A stretch of 64,000 bases of DNA from Bradyrhizobium commune (GCF_015624505.1 NZ_CP061379.1:4278001-4342000); one strand, 5' to 3'. Counted from the stretch's first letter, positions 1-8,715 are shown. A program made the numbers and translations. Notes: generated by a model from the letters alone, not told the origin.

Positions 1-669
1 GCCTTGCAGCCAGGCCTGGGCAGGCCGTCCGCGCAAGGCTTCGTCGATATCGTCCGCCGTCTGGTAAAACCCATCGATTGCAAGCAGTTCAGCCTCGATC
101 TTCTGGCAATAGATCCGCGCGCTCGCGTGACCGTTCACGCCCGCCATGGCGCGGCCGCGCAGCGCGCCGTAGATGTGGATGGAGCCGCCGGCGACGACCT
201 CGGCACCGGATCCGACCGAGCCGAGAATGGTGACATCGCCTTCCGGGAAGATGATGGTTTGGCCGGAGCGCACCGGCACCTCGAGCAGCAGCGAGGTCGG
301 CGGCTTCTCGGGCTTCACTTCGGGCTTCTTGGGCGCCGTCGGCTCGATCACGCAGCTGCGTCCGCCCGAGAGCAAAGGCGGCATTACCGGCGTCAGCCGC
401 GCCTCCTCCACACCCTCGATGCCGAGCACGCGGATGTTGCGGTCCTGGAGGCTTGCGAGCAGATGGCTGATTCCGGCCTGGCTGAGATCGACCGAGGCGA
501 GATCGACCACCACGGGCCGGCCGGCAAAGAAGCCCGGCGAACGCGCGATGGTGGCGTCGATCTCCTGGAGCCAGTCCTGGATCGGAACCGTCGGCACGAA
601 CACGAAAGCCACATAAGAGCGCCCGCGCAGGCGCACCATCTGGCGTTGAGGTTTTGCTAGGGCCTCCAT
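1..669 (-). CDS. minC: Septum site-determining protein MinC (3' end cut by window edge)
   Basis: MinC inhibits FtsZ polymerisation away from midcell, acting with MinD and MinE at the membrane. The reverse strand from the ATG at 669 gives 223 residues that run off the left edge. The N-terminal half (about residues 10-105) fits the FtsZ-inhibitory domain. The rest has the right-handed beta-helix signature, with GDVTILGSVGSGAEV and IHIYGALRGRAMAG, which binds MinD. The missing part is probably short, since MinC is usually 220-240 residues. minD and minE would be expected next, beyond the window. The start is the first ATG, after which the reading MEALAKPQRQMVRLRGRSY is uninterrupted. Confidence 0.93.
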   Translation of the reverse strand, partial: MEALAKPQRQMVRLRGRSYVAFVFVPTVPIQDWLQEIDATIARSPGFFAGRPVVVDLASVDLSQAGISHLLASLQDRNIRVLGIEGVEEARLTPVMPPLLSGGRSCVIEPTAPKKPEVKPEKPPTSLLLEVPVRSGQTIIFPEGDVTILGSVGSGAEVVAGGSIHIYGALRGRAMAGVNGHASARIYCQKIEAELLAIDGFYQTADDIDEALRGRPAQAWLQG

Positions 670-780
670 GGCGGCCGACTCGTTCCCTGTTATTGAATGG
701 TTAACGATGCGACCGGGATGGTTAATGGCTGGTTAATTTTCCCGTGGAGTTACGTGGGTGGGATGGGCGAACACCGGTGC

Positions 781-868
781 GTAGCCCGGATGGAGCGCAG
801 CGCAATCCGGGACCCCTCTCGCCGCAGACGCACCGCCCCGGATTTCGCTTCGCTCCATCCGGGCTACG
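781..868. repeat. Dispersed palindrome, family A (GTAGCCCGGATGGAGC ... GCTCCATCCGGGCTAC)
   Basis: The outer arms GTAGCCCGGATGGAGC and GCTCCATCCGGGCTAC are inverted copies around about 55 bp. Two related units occur at 28674-28779 and 28793-28898. It lies between minC and the downstream end of the binding-protein gene, so it follows both genes and could act as a transcript-end hairpin. Such elements are common between genes in Bradyrhizobium-like genomes (general knowledge). Confidence 0.85.
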
Positions 869-874
869 GGGGCC

Positions 875-1879
875 CTACCTCTTCACCTTGCTCGCATCCA
901 TCTTGATGCTGGGATCCAGCATCCTGGTCGTGAACGCCGTCGTCACGTCGAACGGCTTCTCCATGCCGAGATAGGTCTGGACCAGCTCATAGTCCTTCTT
1001 CATCCGCTCGCCGTCGATCCAGCCGAGCGACTTGGTGGTGGTGAACTCGTCGGTCATCAGGAACTTGATGCGCTCCCACTGGCGCTCCTGGTTCTCCTTG
1101 TCGAGACCGGAGACCTGGTCGAGCAGCGCCTTCAGGCACGGCGTCGCGTCGGCGACGCAGGCCGCAAAGGCCCTCTGCGTGATGCGCACGAAGTCCTCGA
1201 CGACCTTCGGGTTCTTCTGGAGATAGGCGCCGTTGACGATCAGCGAGTTGCCGTAAGGATTGAGCCCGATCTCCTTCCAGTTGACATAGCCGAGGTCGGG
1301 CCCGAATTCGATCACCTTGAGATCATGCTCGTTGTAGAAATCGCTGATGATGTCGACGGTGTGGCTCTTCAGCGCGGCGATCTTCGCAGTCGGCCCGATA
1401 TTGACGAAGCTGACGGAGTCGGGTGCCAGCCCCGCGGCCTTGGCAAAGGCCGGCCACATCACACGCGAGGCATCGCCGGGCGGATTGCCGATCTTGTGGC
1501 CGGCAAAGTCCTTCGCGCTGTTCACGCCATAGCTCTTCAGCCAGTAGAAAGTTTGCCCGGTGTTGGCGTAGACGCTCATCACGGCGACGGTGTCGGCGCC
1601 CTTGCTCTTCGCCACCAGCATGGTGGCGAGATCGGCGACGCCGAACGGCGAGCCGCCGGAGCCGACCTTGGCGGCAGAGACACCGGAGCCCTTGCCGGTC
1701 TCGATGGTGAGGTCGATGCCGGCCTTCTCGTACCAGCCTTGCGCCTTGGCGTAATAATAGGGCGAGTGGTCGGCGGTCGGCGTCCAGTTCAGGATCAGAT
1801 TGACCGCCTCGCCGGCGTTCGCAGGGACCGCCGGCAAGCCGAGCGCCAGAGCCACAAAAGCCGTCCGCAAAAGCTTCAT
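875..1879 (-). CDS. ABC transporter substrate-binding protein, NMT1/THI5-like
   Basis: Periplasmic solute-binding protein of 334 residues with a signal peptide (cleavage near PANA/GEA, residue 22). The motif NLILNWTPTADHSPYYYAKAQG is typical of the NMT1/THI5 group, which binds pyrimidine-type or other small organic ligands. The start is supported by GGGAGAGATGCG directly upstream. It is divergent from a tetR gene, and the matching permease and ATPase lie in the opposite operon (2712 and 6403), so binding protein, permease and ATPase together form a full importer. The ligand cannot be read from sequence. No thiamine (TPP) riboswitch is visible in the 101-bp leader, so a thiamine precursor is not specially supported. 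Confidence 0.9.
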   Translation of the reverse strand: MKLLRTAFVALALGLPAVPANAGEAVNLILNWTPTADHSPYYYAKAQGWYEKAGIDLTIETGKGSGVSAAKVGSGGSPFGVADLATMLVAKSKGADTVAVMSVYANTGQTFYWLKSYGVNSAKDFAGHKIGNPPGDASRVMWPAFAKAAGLAPDSVSFVNIGPTAKIAALKSHTVDIISDFYNEHDLKVIEFGPDLGYVNWKEIGLNPYGNSLIVNGAYLQKNPKVVEDFVRITQRAFAACVADATPCLKALLDQVSGLDKENQERQWERIKFLMTDEFTTTKSLGWIDGERMKKDYELVQTYLGMEKPFDVTTAFTTRMLDPSIKMDASKVKR

Positions 1880-1963
1880 CGCATCTCTCCCTCATTCCGG
1901 CGACCCGGCTTGTCGCTCTCCGCATGTGAGGCTACCAATGCAACAAGCCCGCCCTCCACTTGT

Positions 1964-1977
1964 CAACTGTCTGGTTG
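1964..1977. promoter_or_regulatory. Putative TetR operator in the divergent promoter
   Basis: The sequence CAACTGTCTGGTTG lies just before the tetR ATG at 1981 and in the intergenic space shared with the binding-protein gene. It matches the much more perfect palindrome CAACCAACTGGTTG at 2630-2643 in 11 of 14 positions, including the whole right half-site TGGTTG. Binding here would allow autoregulation and control of the divergent binding-protein gene. Assignment is inference from repetition and location. Confidence 0.55.
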
Positions 1978-1980
1978 GAA

Positions 1981-2628
1981 ATGCCCGCAAAACGATCAGG
2001 CGACACCGTGCCGCAGCGGCGCGATCCCGTCGCCACCCGCAAGAAGCTGCTCAGCGCGGCGCGCCTGGAATTCGCCAAGCACGGCTTTGCCGGCGCCCGC
2101 GTCGACGAAATCGCGGAGCGCGCCGGCGTCAACAAGCAGCTGGTCTACCACTATTTTGGCGACAAGGACGCGCTCTACCTCGCCGTGCTCGAATGGGTCT
2201 ATGAGGACATCCGCGAGCAGGAGCGCAGGCTCAATCTCGAAGGCCTGCCGCCGGACAAGGCGATCCGCAGGCTGATCGAGGCATCGTTCGATCATCTGGC
2301 GGAAAACCCCGATTTCATCGTGCTTTTGAACGACGAGAACCGCGGCGGTGCGCGCCATGTCCGTGGGTCCACCCGGCTGGAGGCGATGCATTCGCCGCTG
2401 GTCAAGAGCCTCTCCCACATCCTCCACGAAGGCGTGCGCGCCGGCATGTTCCGGGGCGGGATCGACCCCGTGCAGCTCTATATCTCGATTGCCGGGATCA
2501 GCTATTTCTTCTTCTCGAATACGCCGACGCTGTCGGCGATCTTCGGCAAGGACCTGTCGAGCCGGGCCCAGCGGCGCGCCCGCCGCAGGCACGTCGTCGA
2601 CCTCGTGCTGCATTCGCTCCGGCCCTAA
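1981..2628 (+). CDS. TetR/AcrR family transcriptional regulator
   Basis: Regulator of 215 residues from ATG 1981. The N-terminal helix-turn-helix is typical: ARLEFAKHGFAGARVDEIAERAG followed by VNKQLVYHYFGDKDALY. The C-terminal ligand domain is of the kind seen in RutR-like and related TetR proteins. It sits between the divergent binding-protein gene and the permease operon, and a palindrome begins one base after its stop. A longer reading from the TTG at 1960 would run through the putative operator and was not chosen. It probably represses the cluster until the imported substrate or a derivative binds. Confidence 0.9.
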   Translation: MPAKRSGDTVPQRRDPVATRKKLLSAARLEFAKHGFAGARVDEIAERAGVNKQLVYHYFGDKDALYLAVLEWVYEDIREQERRLNLEGLPPDKAIRRLIEASFDHLAENPDFIVLLNDENRGGARHVRGSTRLEAMHSPLVKSLSHILHEGVRAGMFRGGIDPVQLYISIAGISYFFFSNTPTLSAIFGKDLSSRAQRRARRRHVVDLVLHSLRP

Positions 2629-2644
2629 TCAACCAACTGGTTGA
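2629..2644. promoter_or_regulatory. Palindromic operator TCAACCAACTGGTTGA upstream of the permease operon
   Basis: Perfect 7-bp arms (TCAACCA / TGGTTGA) around a 2-bp centre, between the tetR stop and the permease start at 2712. The 7-2-7 layout equals that of the published RutR box TTGACCANNTGGTCAA, with a similar but not identical half-site. A degenerate copy stands before tetR at 1964-1977. Both sites make sense for one TetR-type repressor. Confidence 0.7.
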
Positions 2645-2711
2645 AACTTGGCGCGGAGCCGGTTAGGCTTGCCGCCGCGGGCCACGAGGCCGCGGCAACA
2701 GGGAGCAAGAC

Positions 2712-3482
2712 GTGGCAGGTGGCGGAGCAAGTCCCGCGCGCAGCTTTGCGATCATCCTGATCGTGCATCTCGCCGTGCTCGTGCTTTGGCAACTCGCGGT
2801 CGATAGCTTCCACGTGCCGAAATTCATCCTGCCCTCGCCGCTCGCGACCGTGAAGACGCTGGGAACGGCGAGCTACGCCTGGGGCGCCAACACGCTGGTG
2901 ACGGCGATCGAGATCCTCGGCGGCTTCGCGCTCGGCGCCTTCGTCGGCGTCGCGCTCGCGGTGATCTTCAGCTGGGCGCCGCTGGTCAGCCTCGTGCTGC
3001 TGCCGCTGTTCGTGACGCTGAACATGATCCCGAAGGTCGCGCTCGGTCCTCTCTTCATCGTCTGGTTCTCCTACGGCATCCTGCCGAACATCCTGATCGC
3101 CTTCAGCATCTGCTTCTTTCCGATCCTGCTCACCACAGCGCGGGGCCTGCGCGAGGTCGAGCCGGATCTGCTCGATCTCGTCAAATCGCTGCGCGGCTCG
3201 CGCTGGACGCTGTTTCGGAAGATCCAGCTGCCGGGATCGCTGCCTTACGTGTTCTCCGGCATGAAGGTCGGCGCCATCCTGGCAGTCGCCGGCGCCATCG
3301 TCGGCGAGTTCATCGCCTCCGAGCGCGGGCTCGGCTACCTCATGATCCAGGTGCAGTCCTCGCTCGACACGCCCGCGATGGTAATGGCCGTCGTCCTGCT
3401 GACGCTGCTCGGCGTCGCCCTCTATGGCCTGGTCCTCGCCCTCGAACGCATGTTCGTGGTCGGCGATATCAGGCAGACTTGA
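2712..3482 (+). CDS. ABC transporter permease (SsuC/ThiX/TauC type)
   Basis: Inner-membrane permease of 256 residues with about six hydrophobic segments. It carries the EAA-like coupling loop near residues 145-180 (LREVEPDLLDLVKSLRGSRW ... PGSLPYVFSG), which contacts the ATPase. It starts with GTG after GGGAGCAAGAC. It is the first gene of an operon running to 7176, downstream of the palindromic operator, and belongs with the binding protein at 875-1879 and the ATPase at 6403-7176. Only one permease gene is present, so the transporter presumably uses a homodimer, as is usual in this subfamily. Confidence 0.92.
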   Translation: MAGGGASPARSFAIILIVHLAVLVLWQLAVDSFHVPKFILPSPLATVKTLGTASYAWGANTLVTAIEILGGFALGAFVGVALAVIFSWAPLVSLVLLPLFVTLNMIPKVALGPLFIVWFSYGILPNILIAFSICFFPILLTTARGLREVEPDLLDLVKSLRGSRWTLFRKIQLPGSLPYVFSGMKVGAILAVAGAIVGEFIASERGLGYLMIQVQSSLDTPAMVMAVVLLTLLGVALYGLVLALERMFVVGDIRQT

Positions 3483-3498
3483 AGACAAGGACCAGACG

Positions 3499-4536
3499 AT
3501 GCTGCTCACCCGCCAGACGCTGCCGAAGACGATCCCGGATATCGCAGCCCTCGACGATCTCCTCTGCCGTCCGACCCAGGCGCTGATCGACGACCTCAGC
3601 AGGGTCGAGGGCGACATCATGATCCTCGGCGTCGCCGGCAAGATGGGGCCGACGCTGGCGGGGCTTGCGAAGGCCGCCGCGCCCGATCGCCGCGTCATCG
3701 GCGTGGCGCGCTTCAGCGAGGCCGGTGTCAAGGACTGGCTGCACGCGCGCGGCGTCGAGACCATCAATTGCGACCTGCTCGATGAGGCCGCGATCAAGTC
3801 GCTGCCGCAGGCGCCGAACATCGTCTTCATGGCCGGGCGCAAGTTCGGCGCCGAGGGCGATCTGTCGCTGACCTGGGCAATGAACGCCCATGTTCCCGCG
3901 CTGGTGGCGCAAGCCTTTCCGTCATCGCGGATCGTGGCATTCTCGACCGGCTGCGTCTATCCGTTCGTCCCCGTCGATGGCAAAGGCTCGGCCGAGGAGA
4001 TGGCGCCGAATCCGCCCGGCGAATACGCCCAGTCCTGCGTCGGCCGCGAGCGGATGTTCGAGTACTTTTCCCGCAGGTTCGAAACGCCGGGACGGCTGTT
4101 CCGGCTCAATTACGCGATCGACATGCGCTATGGCGTGCTGCACGACATCGCCACAAAGGTGCTGGCGGGTGCGCCGATCGACGTCAGCCTGGGCCACGTC
4201 AATTTCATCTGGCAGGGCGACGCGTCCGCGCAGGCGCTGCGTTGCCTCGCCCATTGCACCGCGCCGACCTCGCCGATCAATGTCAGCGGCCATGAGATTT
4301 TGGCGGTGCGCGATCTCGCCGCAAAATTCGGCGCCCGCTTCGGGCGCGCGCCCGTGCTGGTCGGCAAGGAGGAGCCGACGGCGTGGCTGACCGATACCTC
4401 ACAGGCCGTTGGGCTGTTCGGCCAACCGGTGGTCGACACCGAGCAGCTGATCGCCTGGACGGCGGACTGGGTCTCGCGCGCCATGCCGAGCCTCGGCAAG
4501 CCCACCAAATACGAGGTGCGAGATGGCCGCTACTGA
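3499..4536 (+). CDS. NAD(P)-dependent epimerase/dehydratase-like protein, catalytic lysine absent
   Basis: Extended short-chain dehydrogenase fold of 345 residues. The nucleotide-binding turn reads ILGVAGKMGPTLAG (near residue 40), and FSTGCVYPF corresponds to the usual serine strand. The catalytic YxxxK region reads YAQSCVGRE, with Cys where the lysine should be, so chemistry may differ from standard epimerases. It starts at ATG 3499, 16 bp after the permease stop, and overlaps the next gene by 14 bp, which indicates tight co-expression. It probably modifies the transported compound. The substrate is unknown. Confidence 0.8.
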   Translation: MLLTRQTLPKTIPDIAALDDLLCRPTQALIDDLSRVEGDIMILGVAGKMGPTLAGLAKAAAPDRRVIGVARFSEAGVKDWLHARGVETINCDLLDEAAIKSLPQAPNIVFMAGRKFGAEGDLSLTWAMNAHVPALVAQAFPSSRIVAFSTGCVYPFVPVDGKGSAEEMAPNPPGEYAQSCVGRERMFEYFSRRFETPGRLFRLNYAIDMRYGVLHDIATKVLAGAPIDVSLGHVNFIWQGDASAQALRCLAHCTAPTSPINVSGHEILAVRDLAAKFGARFGRAPVLVGKEEPTAWLTDTSQAVGLFGQPVVDTEQLIAWTADWVSRAMPSLGKPTKYEVRDGRY

Positions 4537-5344
4537 CGGTCCGTCCGTCATCAAGCTCGGCGTCGAGGATGCGATCGCAGGCCTCGTGCTCTCGACGGAA
4601 GCGAACTGGAACCAGACCGAAGAGGACTGGCGCGTCTTCCTGCGCGAGGGCGTCGTGTTCGGAATCCGCAACGGCGCGTTGGTGGTCGCGACCGCCGCGC
4701 TGCTGCCTTACGGCGGCAACAACGCCTGGATCAGCATGGTGCTGGTGACGGCAAGCCATCGCCGCCGCGGCCTTGCAACGCGGCTTGTCGACGCCTGCCT
4801 GGCAACAGCAACGAAGAACGGCCTGACCAGCTGGCTCGACGCGACGCCCGACGGCGCCATGGTCTACGGGCCGCTCGGCTTCACGCCGACGCTGCAATTG
4901 CGGCGGCTGAAGCTGGTGAAGCCCGGTGCGGCGGCCGCGCGACCACCTGCGGCCGCGACGCTCGACGCGCTGCGCGCCCGCGACTTGCGCGCGACCGGTT
5001 TTGACCGCTCCCCGCTCCTGACCGCCTTCGCACAGCGCTCCGGCTCCCGCATCGTGTCCGCGAATGGAGCCATTGCGCTGGTCCGGGACGGCCGGACCGC
5101 GCGCCACATCGGTCCGCTGTGTGCCGACGATGCCGCCGAAGCGCTCGCCCTGGTTCATGCGATCGCACGCTCCGAGAGCGGACCGTTGCTGATCGACGCC
5201 GTCGCGTCGCAGAGCGCGTTCCTGGAGGGATTGACCGCCTCGGGCTGGATCATCGAGCGCCCCTTCCAGCGCATGCGATTTGGTTCAGCCGCCGCCACAG
5301 CTGAGGAAACGCCATTCGCCGTCGCCGGCCCCGAATTCGGATAG
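4523..5344 (+). CDS. GNAT family N-acetyltransferase
   Basis: A 273-residue protein whose N-terminal half (about 30-130) is a GNAT domain. The acetyl-CoA loop is seen in VLVTASHRRRGLATRLVDACL, followed by a YGPLGFTPT motif. The C-terminal half (about 150-270) may be a second, degenerate GNAT-like lobe. It overlaps the epimerase-like gene by 14 bp and is followed after 6 bp by the aldolase-like gene, so it is a core operon member. Transfer of an acyl group to the imported compound or to an intermediate is a reasonable guess. Confidence 0.85.
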   Translation: MAATDGPSVIKLGVEDAIAGLVLSTEANWNQTEEDWRVFLREGVVFGIRNGALVVATAALLPYGGNNAWISMVLVTASHRRRGLATRLVDACLATATKNGLTSWLDATPDGAMVYGPLGFTPTLQLRRLKLVKPGAAAARPPAAATLDALRARDLRATGFDRSPLLTAFAQRSGSRIVSANGAIALVRDGRTARHIGPLCADDAAEALALVHAIARSESGPLLIDAVASQSAFLEGLTASGWIIERPFQRMRFGSAAATAEETPFAVAGPEFG

Positions 5345-5350
5345 GACATC

Positions 5351-6406
5351 ATGCACCACAGCCAGATCAACAGCGAGGTCCGCAAGCTGATTGCCGAGGG
5401 CACCGTGCTGCCGGCACACCCGCTGGCGCTCACCGCCGAGCGCCGGCTCGACGAGCGGCATCAGCGCGCGCTGACGCGCTATTACATCGACGCCGGCTCC
5501 GGCGGCCTCGCGGTCGGCGTGCACACAACGCAATTCGCGATCCGCGATGTCGGCCTCTATCGCCCGGTGTTGGAGCTTGCTGCCGAGACCGCCACGAGCT
5601 GGACCAGGCGTCCGCTGGCGATGGTCGCGGGCCTCGCCGGTCCGACCCAGCAGGCCATCGCTGAAGCCCGCACCGCACGCGACATCGGTTATCATGCGGG
5701 ATTGCTCAGCCTTGCCGCGATGAAGAGCGCCTCCGAGGACGAGATCATCGCGCACTGCACGGCCGTGGCCGCCGAGATCCCGCTGGTTGGCTTCTATCTT
5801 CAGCCGGCCGTCGGCGGCGTGATTCTGTCCAGCCGGTTCTGGCAACGCTTTGCCGCGATCGACAACGTCATCGCAATCAAGATCGCGCCGTTCAACCGTT
5901 ATCGCACGCTCGACGTGCTGCGCGGCGTCGCAGCCGCCGGCGCGCTCGACCGCGTCGCGCTCTACACCGGCAATGACGATCACATCCTGCTCGACCTGAT
6001 GCTGCCGTTCGATCTGCGCGACAACGGCGTCACCACGCGGACCTATTTCAAGGGCGGTCTGCTCGGCCACTGGTCGGTGTGGACGGCGAGCGCGATAAAA
6101 CAGTTCGAGCGCTGCAAGCAGGCGCGGCACAAGGACAGCGTGCCTGCCGATCTGCTCGCGCTCGATGCCCGCGTCACCGACTGCAACAGCGCCTTCTTCG
6201 ACGTCGCCAACAATTTCCACGGCTGCATCGCCGGCTGCCACGAGGTGCTGCGGCGCCAGGGCCTGATGCAGGGCCTGTGGTGCCTCGATCCGAACGAAGG
6301 ACTGAGCCCCGGTCAGAAGGACGAGATCGACCGCGTCTGCCGCGAGCATGCCGACCTCAGCGACGATGCGTTCGTCTCGGCCAATCTCGGTAAATGGCTG
6401 GCATGA
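5351..6406 (+). CDS. Dihydrodipicolinate synthase (DapA) family aldolase
   Basis: Class I aldolase-type TIM barrel of 351 residues, longer than typical DapA (about 290). The Schiff-base lysine is visible in IAIKIAPFN (Lys177) and the tyrosine in GFYLQPA (Tyr149). Members cleave or form C-C bonds through pyruvate-like imines, and catabolic members act on sugar acids or amino-acid derivatives. It begins 6 bp after the GNAT gene, and its stop overlaps the ATPase start by ATGA. In this transport operon a lyase role is more likely than lysine synthesis. The exact substrate is not predictable. Confidence 0.85.
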   Translation: MHHSQINSEVRKLIAEGTVLPAHPLALTAERRLDERHQRALTRYYIDAGSGGLAVGVHTTQFAIRDVGLYRPVLELAAETATSWTRRPLAMVAGLAGPTQQAIAEARTARDIGYHAGLLSLAAMKSASEDEIIAHCTAVAAEIPLVGFYLQPAVGGVILSSRFWQRFAAIDNVIAIKIAPFNRYRTLDVLRGVAAAGALDRVALYTGNDDHILLDLMLPFDLRDNGVTTRTYFKGGLLGHWSVWTASAIKQFERCKQARHKDSVPADLLALDARVTDCNSAFFDVANNFHGCIAGCHEVLRRQGLMQGLWCLDPNEGLSPGQKDEIDRVCREHADLSDDAFVSANLGKWLA

Positions 6407-7176
6407 CGGACGAGCCCTTCATCAGCCTGCGCGGCGTCCGAAAGGTCTATCGCTCCGGCGGCGCCGAATTCCTGGCGGTCTCCGACGTGACGATGGACGT
6501 GCAGGAAGGTGAGCTGGTGTCGCTAGTCGGCCCGTCCGGCTGCGGCAAGACCACGGTGATGAAGATTTTGGCCGGCCTGCACGGTGCCGACGGCGGCACG
6601 GTGAAGATCGGCCATGCGAAAAGCCCGTTCGATCCGACCCGCGACATCGGCATGGTGTTCCAGCAGGCGCTGCTGTTGAAATGGCGGACGATCCTCGACA
6701 ACGTGCTGCTGCCGGCCGAGATCGTCGGCCTGCCGATCAAGGCCGCGCGCGAGCGGGCGCGCGACCTGCTCAACCTCGTGGGCCTCGCCGGCGACGAGCA
6801 GAAATATCCGCGAGAGCTCTCCGGCGGCATGCAGCAGCGCACCGCGATCGCGCGCGCCTTCATCCACGATCCCAAGCTGATCCTGATGGACGAGCCGTTC
6901 GGCGCGCTGGATGCGCTGACGCGCGAGCAGATGAATCTGGAGATGTTGCGGATCTGGCGCGAGAGCGGCAAGACCATCATCTTCGTCACCCACTCGATCC
7001 AGGAAGCCGTGTTCCTGTCCTCGCACTGCGCCGTGCTGACCGCGGGCCCCGCGAGGATGGCCGATTACTTCCCGATCGACCTGCCCTTCCCGCGCGCGCT
7101 GCCGCTGAAGACGACGGATGCGTTCGGCGCCTATGCGCGGCGCATCTATGCGAAGCTGGGGCTAGGTGCGGCGTGA
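6403..7176 (+). CDS. ABC transporter ATP-binding protein (SsuB/TauB type)
   Basis: ATPase of 257 residues from ATG 6403, chosen because it overlaps the aldolase stop as ATGA. Another ATG lies in frame at 6394. Walker A is GPSGCGKT (43-50), the signature is LSGGMQQR, Walker B is LILMDEPFGALD, and the switch histidine is in FVTHSIQEAV. This is the subfamily that pairs with NMT1-like binding proteins. It is the last gene of the operon and completes the importer with the permease (2712) and binding protein (875-1879). Confidence 0.93.
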   Translation: MTDEPFISLRGVRKVYRSGGAEFLAVSDVTMDVQEGELVSLVGPSGCGKTTVMKILAGLHGADGGTVKIGHAKSPFDPTRDIGMVFQQALLLKWRTILDNVLLPAEIVGLPIKAARERARDLLNLVGLAGDEQKYPRELSGGMQQRTAIARAFIHDPKLILMDEPFGALDALTREQMNLEMLRIWRESGKTIIFVTHSIQEAVFLSSHCAVLTAGPARMADYFPIDLPFPRALPLKTTDAFGAYARRIYAKLGLGAA

Positions 7177-7231
7177 GATCGCGAGCCTGGCGCGACCGAG
7201 AGGTCGCGCTCAGGCTAACGACGCGCCACCG

Positions 7232-8596
7232 TCAAGATCGGGCCAGATGAATCCGTCCGCTCCTGCGCACATACTGCTTCGCTACGCTCCTGCGCGCCCT
7301 TACCCCGGCGAGGCCTCCGTCGCGATTGGCGGTATCCGCGTAGATGGCAACGTCCTGGCTCGGCTGCGCCACCAAGAGACCGGTGCTTGTAAAGGCACGG
7401 CGACCGCTCCCGCCGATACTGGCGACAAGCGGGGCTTGCTGGTCCGGCTCCTCTTGATATCTCATGTCACCGCAAGCGCCTCTGCCCACCGGCGGCAGTT
7501 TCGGCTTCAACGGGACGGCGGCTGGATCTGCGTCCCTGTACGACAAATCAACCAGCCTGGACGCAAACGGGCCTATTTCGTGCCGCTCGAAAGCAGATAG
7601 CAACGGCACGCCCGAACCGCCAGCGCTTGCGTTGAACTCCACGCCTCTGATCAATGGATCGCACACAGTGGCACGTGTCTGTCGACGCGACTTGAAAAAG
7701 TTGAACGACAAGGCTTCGCCTTGCTGATTCACCCGATCGATGGTGAGGCCGGTCGCATTGGCGTTCAACAGCTCCTTGTCGGTGATGAGGTTTACGCCAC
7801 TGATGGGCGAGGTATTGAAGGTGACGACTTTGGCGACCGGGCGCCCCCGAGGCGCTGACAATGCAGCAAACTGGCCCAATCCTCCTCCCAGCGAATGCCC
7901 GACCGTGACAATTTGCCTGCAGCGCAGCTTTTGAACGTTGTTGAGGACCACACTAAATTCGCGCTGAAACTGATTGTACTCGGAATCGAAGGCCGCGACA
8001 TAAGTCTCGAAGTTCGAAAGCCAGCTATTGAGGCCCGAAACGCTGCCCCGAAATGCGATGCTGGCCTCGCGGCACGTGCCGCGGGCGTCGGTCCGGGACC
8101 AGATGTGATACGATAGCCCTCTTGGATCGGGCTGATATTCCGCACCACACTGTCCTTGCGTCAAGCAGCGGTCGGGGGCCTGGAATCGCCATCCCCGGTG
8201 AGCCAGCAAACTCTGAACGCGATCAGATCGAGCAGGGAACGAACTCTGAATCGCAGTCGTCAATGATGCAACGTTGTCCGTTATGGTTTGGTACGACAAC
8301 GCCGCCTGAATGGCGTATGGCGCATAATAGGCTGCGATTCCGCGTACGTCCTGCTCGTTGGTGTAGCAAGAGTAGTCGCTGGCCGGTAGCGAGCCGCGGG
8401 TCAACCGTAACGGGTTGACAGAATAAAAGCGGGACCGAGGACATCCCGGCGGCACTGCCGTTTCGCCCGCAGCATCGGTGATCGTAAACGCGACGGTGTC
8501 GTTGAACTGCGCGGCGACTGGCTGCACGTGACCGATAAAGGCAAGTGCGGCAGCCGCACCCGCGATGCGAAAACCGAATTTGCGAACATCGCCCAT
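7232..8596 (-). CDS. Secreted class 3 lipase-like alpha/beta hydrolase
   Basis: A 454-residue protein from ATG 8596 with a signal peptide (hydrophobic AGAAAALAFIGHVQPVAAQ). The lipase box GHSLGGGLGQFAAL follows a segment that reads IAFRGSVSGLNSW, typical of class 3 lipases where the oxyanion strand precedes the nucleophile serine. The reading frame stays open to 9169, but the upstream part is arginine-rich and overlaps a better gene in another frame, so the signal-peptide start was preferred. It is possibly an esterase acting on extracellular lipids. It is convergent with the ABC operon, and nothing nearby indicates the substrate. Confidence 0.78.
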   Translation of the reverse strand: MGDVRKFGFRIAGAAAALAFIGHVQPVAAQFNDTVAFTITDAAGETAVPPGCPRSRFYSVNPLRLTRGSLPASDYSCYTNEQDVRGIAAYYAPYAIQAALSYQTITDNVASLTTAIQSSFPARSDRVQSLLAHRGWRFQAPDRCLTQGQCGAEYQPDPRGLSYHIWSRTDARGTCREASIAFRGSVSGLNSWLSNFETYVAAFDSEYNQFQREFSVVLNNVQKLRCRQIVTVGHSLGGGLGQFAALSAPRGRPVAKVVTFNTSPISGVNLITDKELLNANATGLTIDRVNQQGEALSFNFFKSRRQTRATVCDPLIRGVEFNASAGGSGVPLLSAFERHEIGPFASRLVDLSYRDADPAAVPLKPKLPPVGRGACGDMRYQEEPDQQAPLVASIGGSGRRAFTSTGLLVAQPSQDVAIYADTANRDGGLAGVRARRSVAKQYVRRSGRIHLARS

Positions 8597-8715
8597 GATG
8601 GAGGCTCCAAAATTGATTGAATATGCATCTGGCTTAAAATCAAACAACCCAAAATAGCTCATAACTTTAGCTTGTGCAATCATGCTTGCGCAACCGCGAT
8701 GCGGAACGGCGACAA

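Noticed and set aside
1880..1980. TPP riboswitch before the NMT1-like binding-protein gene
   Set aside because: The space is only about 100 bp, and no conserved CUGAGA-type core was seen.
2625..3842. 405-codon minus-strand open frame
   Set aside because: Antisense to permease and epimerase-like genes. Translation is charge-rich without a known fold.
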